Shown here piece by piece: positions 5,705 to 10,689 of a stretch of 10,689 nucleotides of DNA. Source of the stretch: JACQAI01 sp035507915 (lineage in GTDB: Bacteria > Pseudomonadota > Alphaproteobacteria > Elsterales > Elsteraceae); assembly GCA_035507915.1 (NCBI GenBank), contig DATJNS010000010.1, positions 1 through 10,689 on the forward strand. Direction: 5' to 3'. The first letter of the stretch is position 1. Every line of letters starts with the position of its first letter. Below the pieces are notes generated by a model that worked only from the letters and a program-made list of their open reading frames with translations, was not told the origin of the DNA and ran no database searches. The translations under genes were made by a program, and so were the position numbers.

Positions 5705-8362
5705 CTAATCGGCTTGCAGCTGCTTGTGCAGCAAGGTGTTGGGCCGGTTCAGCTCCTCGAAACTACCCTGTTCGACGATCCGGCCGTCAACCATAACGAA
5801 GACCCGGTCGAAGTGGCGGCTGAAGGACGTGCGCTGCAGGGTCCAGGCCACGCTGCGCCCGTTGGCGCCCGTCAGGATCTTGTCGATCAGCCGGGCCTGA
5901 ACGCCAGTTTCCAGGATGGAAGCGGGATCGTTCAGAATCAAGATGTCGGGCCGCTTGAGCAGCGACCGGGCGATCGCCAGCTTCTGGCGCATCGCCGGCG
6001 GCAGCCGGCTGCCGCCGACCCCGACCTGATAGGCGAGCCCGACGTCGATCACCGCGGCCAGGACGCCCTCGGCGAGGCCGACGCGTTGCAGGGCGTCGGT
6101 GATCTTCTCGCGCGCGCGGCTGCCGGCCTGGGCCTGGCCGGGCGCCAGGCGGCCGAACAGCATGTTGTCGTAGAGCGACACGGACTCGTTGTAACGCGCG
6201 GCGTCGAAGAACTGGACGTGCGCCGCGAGGTCCTTCGGCAGGTCCTTGGCGAACAGCTGACGCGCCTGCAGCGCCTCGTTGCGCAGCGTCTCGTCGACGA
6301 CGTCGAAGCGGTGCCGCGCCGGGACGACGCGGAAGACCAGGGACAGGAACTGCGCGCGCTCCTCCGGGCGCATGTCGGCGCTCCCTTGGCGATGGGCGCG
6401 GGTGAGCGCGGCGGAGAACTCCGGCAGCTCGCCGGCCTCGATGAAGCTGTAGCGCTGGAACAGCTCGTGCCCGGGCGGCAGGTCCTTGAAGATCTCGACC
6501 ATCTGGCTGGCGATCTGGATGCCGACCTCGGTCCAGCGGTCGGTCAAGCGCAGTGTCTCGATCACCCGTTGGACATACGGGTGCTCGGCCAGCCGCTCGA
6601 CGTTGAACTCGGTCCCCACCGGCGTGCCGAACAGCACGTTCTCGGCGATCGACGCCTGGTCGTTGAACCGGTTCGCGTCGAACATCTCGAAGTAGCCGCG
6701 CAGCTCGGGCGCGCTCAGCTGGTCGCGCAGCGCGGCGCGCGCCTTGAGCATCATCTCGGCGATCTCGGGCTGTTTCTGCGGGTCGATCTGGCCCCGCAGG
6801 CCGAGCTCGCGCAGGTCGTCGAGCAGCTCGGTCATCCTCAGGCATTCGAGGATGCGGTCGCGGAGCTGTTCGCGCGTTCCGGCGCCCGCGGTCTCGTAGT
6901 CGATCCAGTCGGCGTCGTAATCGTCGATCGAATTGCCGGTCAGCTCGGACTCGAAGATCTCGGCCTTGCGCCGCGTCATCGCGGCGCGATCCGCCGGGTC
7001 GAGCGGATTGGGCCGGACCTGCAGGCCGATGACCAGATTGTCGAAGAAGCTGCCGGCGAACAGCTGGGTGTTCTGGGAGACGTAGCCGATGCGGCGCGCC
7101 ACGGCCCCGCGCGGCAGGCTCGCGAGGTCGACGCCGCCCAGGGTGATGCGGCCGCTCGACGGGTCGGCGAGGCCGCTCAGCAGCAGGTCGATCTCGTGCT
7201 TGCCGCCGGTGTCGGGGCCGACGATCGCGACGTGCTCGCCCGGCTTGAGCGCCAGCGAGACGGAGTCGACCGCCTTGATCCCGTTGTCGTTGATCCACGA
7301 GATCGATGACGCGGCGAGCTCGCCGTCGATCTTCTGGCCGTCCTCGAGCGCGCCGTGCTGGCGCTCCGCCGAGATCATGCCGGGCGGCCCGAACTGCTCG
7401 ATGATCTGCTCGTACTTGATCTCGGTGTCCTGCAGCGACTGGTAGTAGTCGAGCAGCTCGCGCCACGGCGAGGCGAGATCCTTGTAGGCGGCGAGCACCG
7501 CGACCAGCGCGCCGAACGACAAGGTGCCGCGGATCACGAGATAGCCGCCGATCGCATAGAAGAAGAACGGCGTCAGCTGGGCGATGAAGTTGTTCAGGAA
7601 CTTGATGAAGAACTTCTTCTGGCTGATCTCCACGCGCAGGCTGTAGTTCAGCGCCATCCGCTTGGAGAACTCGGCGAGCTGGTACTTGGCGATGCCGTGC
7701 GTCCGGATCTCCTGGAGCGCCAGCGCGCTCTCGTTGATGCGGTCCGCCATCGAGCGAACCATGCGGACGCGCTGCTTGCTCAGCTGGTTGACCTTGGCCT
7801 GCAGCTTCGGGATGAAGTAGATCTGCACCGGGTAGAGCGCGATCGCGGCGAGCGCCAGGATCGGGTCTTGGATCGACATGAACAGCAGGATGTTGAGCAG
7901 CGTGCCGCCCTGCAGCGCGGGCACCGCGAAGCTGTCGCCGATGAAGCCGCCCAGCGGCTCGATCTCCGACGTGATGATCGGGATCACCTCGCCGGGCGCC
8001 GTCCGGCTGAAAAAGGTCAGCGGAAAGCGCAACAGGCGGTCGTAGAGCTGGTAGCGCAGGCGGCGCGCCATGCGCTCGCCGACCCGCGTCTTGTACGAGT
8101 TGATGTAGAACTTGAAGCCGCCGTTGATCAGCACGAGCACGAGGAAGATCCCGCTCAGCGCCATCAGGTAGTGGATCTGGCCGAACTGGAAGCCGAACAC
8201 GTCCTTGGGGAAGTTCTTGCCCTGGATCGCCTGGTTGATGATGGTCTTCGGGAGATCGAGCGAATAGTAGAACGCCGGGAACGACAGCCCGGTCAGCAGC
8301 AGGATGACGAGCTGCTGGCGCAAGCTGAACTTCCAGATGAACCGAAACAGCGTGGGTTCCAT
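5705..8362 (-). CDS. ABC exporter-like membrane protein with degenerate, expanded nucleotide-binding domain
   Basis: An 885-residue protein with type I ABC exporter layout: a membrane domain (about 15-315; helices near 16-36, 66-84, 144-164, 166-186, 254-275, 277-293, with a coupling-helix region NESALALQEIRTHG) followed by an NBD (about 350-885). Usual half-transporters have about 600 residues. The NBD keeps the fold but not the catalytic motifs: Walker A is GPDTGGKHE (382-390; Lys388 kept, Ser/Thr replaced by His389), the Q-loop is SQNTQLF (Gln430), the signature LSGGQ reads LPPAM (787-791), Walker B reads ILILNDP (807-813; Asp to Asn811, Glu to Asp812), and the switch His is Gln843. About 300 extra residues lie between Q-loop and signature, with two further copies of the post-Q-loop segment (561-579, 719-737). 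ATP hydrolysis is doubtful; nucleotide binding is possible. It may act as a scaffold, a regulator or half of a heterodimer. First gene after a divergent promoter region, co-transcribed with the CNB gene. Confidence 0.88.
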   Translation of the reverse strand: MEPTLFRFIWKFSLRQQLVILLLTGLSFPAFYYSLDLPKTIINQAIQGKNFPKDVFGFQFGQIHYLMALSGIFLVLVLINGGFKFYINSYKTRVGERMARRLRYQLYDRLLRFPLTFFSRTAPGEVIPIITSEIEPLGGFIGDSFAVPALQGGTLLNILLFMSIQDPILALAAIALYPVQIYFIPKLQAKVNQLSKQRVRMVRSMADRINESALALQEIRTHGIAKYQLAEFSKRMALNYSLRVEISQKKFFIKFLNNFIAQLTPFFFYAIGGYLVIRGTLSFGALVAVLAAYKDLASPWRELLDYYQSLQDTEIKYEQIIEQFGPPGMISAERQHGALEDGQKIDGELAASSISWINDNGIKAVDSVSLALKPGEHVAIVGPDTGGKHEIDLLLSGLADPSSGRITLGGVDLASLPRGAVARRIGYVSQNTQLFAGSFFDNLVIGLQVRPNPLDPADRAAMTRRKAEIFESELTGNSIDDYDADWIDYETAGAGTREQLRDRILECLRMTELLDDLRELGLRGQIDPQKQPEIAEMMLKARAALRDQLSAPELRGYFEMFDANRFNDQASIAENVLFGTPVGTEFNVERLAEHPYVQRVIETLRLTDRWTEVGIQIASQMVEIFKDLPPGHELFQRYSFIEAGELPEFSAALTRAHRQGSADMRPEERAQFLSLVFRVVPARHRFDVVDETLRNEALQARQLFAKDLPKDLAAHVQFFDAARYNESVSLYDNMLFGRLAPGQAQAGSRAREKITDALQRVGLAEGVLAAVIDVGLAYQVGVGGSRLPPAMRQKLAIARSLLKRPDILILNDPASILETGVQARLIDKILTGANGRSVAWTLQRTSFSRHFDRVFVMVDGRIVEQGSFEELNRPNTLLHKQLQAD
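6008..7021 (-). repeat. Protein-level internal repeat: insert with post-Q-loop units in the ABC-like NBD
   Basis: This part of the ABC-like gene (residues 448-785) separates Q-loop from signature. The normal segment after the Q-loop, LFAGSFFDNLVIG (434-446), recurs in related form as FDANRFNDQASIAENVLFG (561-579) and FDAARYNESVSLYDNMLFG (719-737); the latter two share 10 of 19 residues. Each is followed by a similar helix: RILECLRMTELL (503-514), RVIETLRLTDRW (599-610) and KITDALQRVGLA (753-764). This corresponds to the segment that precedes the signature in ordinary exporters, so the helical subdomain seems to have been triplicated. Confidence 0.65.
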
Positions 8363-8406
8363 CAGCCCGTCCGGCAGCGCCCCGGGATCGCTAAAATGCT
8401 AACTAT

Positions 8407-8436
8407 ATCGTAAGGCTTGGCCGCGGACGCTGCCAA
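8407..8436 (-). promoter_or_regulatory. Candidate promoter of the ABC-like/CNB unit
   Basis: On the minus strand TTGGCA (8436-8431) matches the -35 consensus at 5 of 6 positions. TACGAT (8412-8407) lies 18 bases downstream and matches the -10 at 4 of 6. An overlapping TATAGT (8407-8402) is a better -10 but would be spaced 23 bases. Transcription would begin about 40 bases before the ATG at 8362. Confidence 0.4.
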
Positions 8437-8438
8437 GC
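8415..8438. promoter_or_regulatory. Perfect dyad GCTTGGC-N10-GCCAAGC, possible operator
   Basis: Arms 8415-8421 and 8432-8438 are exact reverse complements with a 10-base spacer. The dyad covers the -35 box proposed for the minus-strand promoter, where a dimeric regulator could block or adjust the ABC-like/CNB unit. The regulator is unknown. Chance occurrence is possible in GC-rich sequence, but the arms have mixed composition. Confidence 0.35.
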
Positions 8439-8470
8439 GCACGTCGGCCGATCCGCGGCAAAGCGTATTG

Positions 8471-8499
8471 TTGTTGATGTCACACTTGACTGCGATACT
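8471..8499 (+). promoter_or_regulatory. Candidate promoter of the importer operon
   Basis: TTGTTG (8471-8476) and GATACT (8494-8499) are spaced by 17 bases; they match the -35 and -10 consensus at 3 and 4 of 6 positions. Transcription would start near 8506, after the alternative ATG at 8477 and about 37 bases before the chosen ATG at 8543, which agrees with the later start. Confidence 0.35.
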
Positions 8500-8542
8500 C
8501 CCGGACCAGGGTGCAACGCGCAGGCCAGTCAATCAGGCGCGA

Positions 8543-10417
8543 ATGGCTGACGTTCTGAGGCTAACCGACCTGCGGGTCGACTTCCACCTGCCGGCCGGTA
8601 CCCTCCGCGCCGTCGATGGCGTGTCGTTTGCGATCCCCGCCGGCTCGACGGTGGCGCTGGTCGGCGAGTCGGGCTCGGGAAAGTCGGTGGTCTCGCAGGC
8701 CATCATGCGGATCGTTCCGCCGCCCGGCGAGATCACGAGCGGCAGCATCCTGTTCACCGATCCGCACGAGCCGACCCGCCCGGTCGACCTCGTCGGCTTG
8801 CCGCCCGACGGCAGCGCGATGCGCGCGGTGCGCGGCGGGCGCATCGCGATCATCTTCCAGGAGCCGATGTCGGCGCTGTCGCCGCTGCATACCGTCGGCA
8901 ATCAGGTCGGCGAGGCGCTGCATCTGCACCGCAAGATCGACTCGGCCGGCGGCCGCGAGCTCACCCTCGACATGCTGCGGCTGGTCGGTTTTCCCGACCC
9001 CGCCAAGGCCTACCGCGCCTATCCGTTCGAGCTGTCGGGCGGGCTGCGCCAGCGTGCCATGATCGCGATGGCGCTGGTGTGCCGCCCGGCGCTCCTGATC
9101 GCCGACGAGCCGACGACCGCGCTCGACGTCACGATCCAGGCGCAGATCCTGCAGCTGCTGCAGACCTTGCAGGCCGAGCTCGGCATGGCGGTGCTGATGA
9201 TCACCCACGATCTCGGCGTGGTCGCCAACGTCGCCGAGCAGGTGGTCGTGATGTACCACGGCAAGGTGGTGGAGAGCGGCGCGCTCGAGGACATCTTCGA
9301 GCGGCCGGGGCATCCCTATCTGCAGGCGCTCCTGCGCGCGGTGCCGCGCTTCAACCGCGCGCCCGGGGAGCGGCTGGTGCCGATCCGCGACTATCCGCGG
9401 GCCGACGCGCGCCGGCTGTTGGCGCGCGAGGGTGCGCCGGTCGTGTACGACAAGACCAAGCCGCTGGTCGAGGTGCGCGACCTGGTGAAGAGCTACGCGA
9501 TCCGCGGCGCCGGTCTCCTGAAGTCGAGCGGCGGCGTGACGGTGCGCGCGGTCGACCGCGTCGACCTCGACGTCTTCCAGGGCGAGTGCCTGGGGCTGGT
9601 CGGCGAGAGCGGATGCGGCAAGACGACGCTGACCAAGATGCTGATGCGCGCGATCTCGCCGGACAGCGGCAGCGTCCGGTTCGCCGACGGCGACCGCTGG
9701 ATCGACGTGCTCGGTCTTTCCGGTCCCGCGCTCAAGGCCTATCGCCGACGCGTCCAGTACATCTTTCAGGATCCGTTCAGCTCGCTCAATCCGCGCATGA
9801 CGGTTTACGACCTGATCGCCGAGCCCCTGGTGATCCACCAGATCGGCGACGCCGAGGAGCGGCGCGAGACGGTCAACGAGCTGTTGCGCCTGGTCGGGCT
9901 CGATCCGCGCCACATGCGGCGCTATCCGCACAGCTTCTCCGGCGGCCAGCGCCAACGCATCGGCATCGCGCGCGCCCTCGCGCTCAAGCCCGAGCTTCTG
10001 ATCTGCGACGAGCCGGTGTCGGCGCTTGACGTCTCGATCCAGGCGCAGATCCTCAATCTCCTGTCCGACCTGCAGCGCGAGCTCGGCCTGACCTATCTGT
10101 TCATCTCGCACAACCTCGCCGTCGTCGACTATCTGGCGGACCGCATCGCGGTGATGTGCGCGGGACGCATCGTCGAGGTCGCGCCGCGCGCCGCCTTGTT
10201 CGCCAGGCCGGCGCATCCCTACACCCAGGCGCTGCTGGCCGCGGTGCCGGCACCCGACCTCGACCATCCGCTCGACTTCGCCCGGCTGCTCGACGGCCGC
10301 GCGTCGGACCCGAGCGCGTGGCCGGCGCCGTTTCGTATCGACGGCGACCACCGTCCCGAACTGGTCGAATTGGCGCCCGGCCACGTCGTCCGCGCCGCCG
10401 CGGAGCTCGTCGCGTGA
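8543..10417 (+). CDS. Dual-domain ABC ATPase of a peptide/opine/nickel-type importer (DppD-DppF fusion, GsiA/YejF-like)
   Basis: A 624-residue cytoplasmic protein with two complete ATPase domains that powers uptake of oligopeptides, glutathione or similar solutes. Domain 1 (about 1-270): Walker A GESGSGKS (41-48), Q-loop Gln106, signature LSGGL (164-168), Walker B LLIADE (184-189), switch His222, then GHPYLQALLRAVP, the oligopeptide-transporter C-terminal block. Domain 2 (about 307-570): Walker A GESGCGKT (354-361), Q-loop Gln409, signature FSGGQ (465-469), Walker B LLICDE (485-490), switch His523, and AHPYTQALLAAVP. All catalytic residues are intact in both, in contrast to the divergent ABC-like neighbour. 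Length equals that expected for GsiA-type fusions. ATG at 8543 is chosen because MADVLRLTDLRV begins the domain and a short AGG precedes it; upstream ATGs would add an unrelated leader. It overlaps the binding-protein gene by GTGA. The substrate cannot be inferred. Confidence 0.95.
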   Translation: MADVLRLTDLRVDFHLPAGTLRAVDGVSFAIPAGSTVALVGESGSGKSVVSQAIMRIVPPPGEITSGSILFTDPHEPTRPVDLVGLPPDGSAMRAVRGGRIAIIFQEPMSALSPLHTVGNQVGEALHLHRKIDSAGGRELTLDMLRLVGFPDPAKAYRAYPFELSGGLRQRAMIAMALVCRPALLIADEPTTALDVTIQAQILQLLQTLQAELGMAVLMITHDLGVVANVAEQVVVMYHGKVVESGALEDIFERPGHPYLQALLRAVPRFNRAPGERLVPIRDYPRADARRLLAREGAPVVYDKTKPLVEVRDLVKSYAIRGAGLLKSSGGVTVRAVDRVDLDVFQGECLGLVGESGCGKTTLTKMLMRAISPDSGSVRFADGDRWIDVLGLSGPALKAYRRRVQYIFQDPFSSLNPRMTVYDLIAEPLVIHQIGDAEERRETVNELLRLVGLDPRHMRRYPHSFSGGQRQRIGIARALALKPELLICDEPVSALDVSIQAQILNLLSDLQRELGLTYLFISHNLAVVDYLADRIAVMCAGRIVEVAPRAALFARPAHPYTQALLAAVPAPDLDHPLDFARLLDGRASDPSAWPAPFRIDGDHRPELVELAPGHVVRAAAELVA

Positions 10418-10689
10418 GCGCGTACCTGCGGCACCGGCCGGCGGCGCTGACGGGCGCTCTCGTCGCCTTGACGATGGGCGTGCTGGCGGGCGGCATCGCG
10501 CCGGCGCGCGCGCTGCCGCCGCTGGTCGAGACCCCGAGCCTCGCCACCGACGTCGCGGAGGGCCGCCTGCCGCCGATCGCCCAGCGCATCCCGACCGATC
10601 CGCTGGTCGTGAGCTTCACCGGCGACGACAAGCCCGGCGAGCCGGGCGGCACGTTGCATGCGCTGATGGGCGGCGTGCGCGACACGCGT
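10414..10689 (+). CDS. ABC importer substrate-binding protein, DppA/OppA-like (SBP family 5), N-terminal part
   Basis: The first 92 codons are present; the gene runs off the right edge. GTG at 10414 overlaps the ATPase TGA (10415-10417) as GTGA and is preceded by GGAG (10402-10405) with an 8-base spacer, which fixes the start. A signal peptide is visible: basic n-region (R6, H7, R8), a hydrophobic core about residues 10-30, and an A-R-A cleavage site (31-33) with no lipobox Cys, so the product is probably a free periplasmic protein. The mature start runs through PPIAQRIPTDPLVVSF and then PGEPGGTLHALMGG followed by RDTR, the usual first strand of family-5 binding proteins of peptide importers. 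It should deliver solute to permeases that feed energy from the ATPase just upstream. Family assignment is good; the ligand is unknown because the binding pocket is outside the window. Confidence 0.85.
   Translation, partial: MSAYLRHRPAALTGALVALTMGVLAGGIAPARALPPLVETPSLATDVAEGRLPPIAQRIPTDPLVVSFTGDDKPGEPGGTLHALMGGVRDTR

Larger units (their letters stand above)
8363..8542. other. Divergent intergenic region between the ABC-like gene and the importer ATPase
   Basis: These 180 bases hold no supported gene. They contain AT-rich patches, a promoter-like pair for each direction, a perfect 7-10-7 dyad, and an 8-base inverted repeat GCCGCGGA (8420-8427) / TCCGCGGC (8452-8459). An in-frame ATG at 8477 and the frame from 8417 extend the importer ATPase upstream, but the protein family begins at 8543, so this stretch is read as control region. 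Confidence 0.6.

Noticed and set aside
5594..7309. 571-codon open frame on the plus strand
   Set aside because: Opposite the ABC-like gene, whose frame carries recognisable ABC and membrane sequences; the plus-strand product is repetitive Gln/Asp/Arg/Leu-rich with no fold signal.
7355..8413. 352-codon open frame on the plus strand
   Set aside because: Antisense of the ABC-like membrane domain; biased composition, no motif.
8417..8542. 42-codon N-terminal extension of the dual ATPase (including an ATG at 8477)
   Set aside because: Not part of the ATPase domain and overlaps the promoter-like region; ATG 8543 begins the conserved fold.
8561..10384. 607-codon open frame on the minus strand
   Set aside because: Antisense of the dual ATPase, whose two sets of Walker and signature motifs are beyond doubt.
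10101..10685. 194-codon open frame on the minus strand at the right edge
   Set aside because: Antisense to the ATPase 3' end and to the binding-protein gene, which has a signal peptide and a proper Shine-Dalgarno.

Overview
This window is bacterial chromosome of very high GC content. Coding is dense and carries the strong third-position G/C bias that opens long antisense frames. GC level, protein style and gene content (COG4671-type glycosyltransferases, a WWRDDD-type deacetylase, a GsiA-like dual ATPase followed by a DppA-like binding protein) suggest an alphaproteobacterium of the Rhodospirillales or Rhizobiales kind. That assignment is inference; there is no rRNA or other marker gene here. 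I see no tRNA, mobile element or CRISPR array.

The left half (1-5087) is a minus-strand glycan operon, read right to left: a COG4671-type GT-B glycosyltransferase (5087-3849), a WcaL-like GT4 (3852-2527), a second GT4 (2554-1421), a second COG4671-type enzyme (1374-226), and the first 76 codons of a polysaccharide-deacetylase-like protein (229 to beyond the left edge). Three of the four junctions overlap (GTGA, 28 bases, ATGA), which implies co-translation. The product is probably a surface or secreted glycan that is assembled and then deacetylated. No polymerase or flippase is visible.

The middle (5224-8362) holds a two-gene minus-strand unit just upstream of the glycan operon: an 885-residue membrane protein built like a type I ABC exporter, and, 22 bases downstream, a 152-residue single-domain cyclic-nucleotide-binding protein. 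The ABC-like protein is the most unusual object here. Nearly every catalytic motif of its nucleotide-binding domain is altered, and about 300 extra residues sit between the Q-loop and the signature. That insert appears to repeat the segment following the Q-loop, giving three copies in all. The pair may form a nucleotide-sensing membrane complex serving the adjacent glycan genes; this link rests on position only. A 136-base, less GC-rich gap (5088-5223) separates the units and may hold a weak terminator and a promoter.

The right end (8543-10689) runs on the plus strand, divergent from the ABC-like gene across a 180-base intergenic region with candidate back-to-back promoters and a perfect 7-10-7 dyad. 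It encodes a fused two-domain ATPase of the peptide/opine/nickel importer class and, through a GTGA overlap with a good Shine-Dalgarno, the start of its substrate-binding protein. The permeases presumably lie beyond the right edge.
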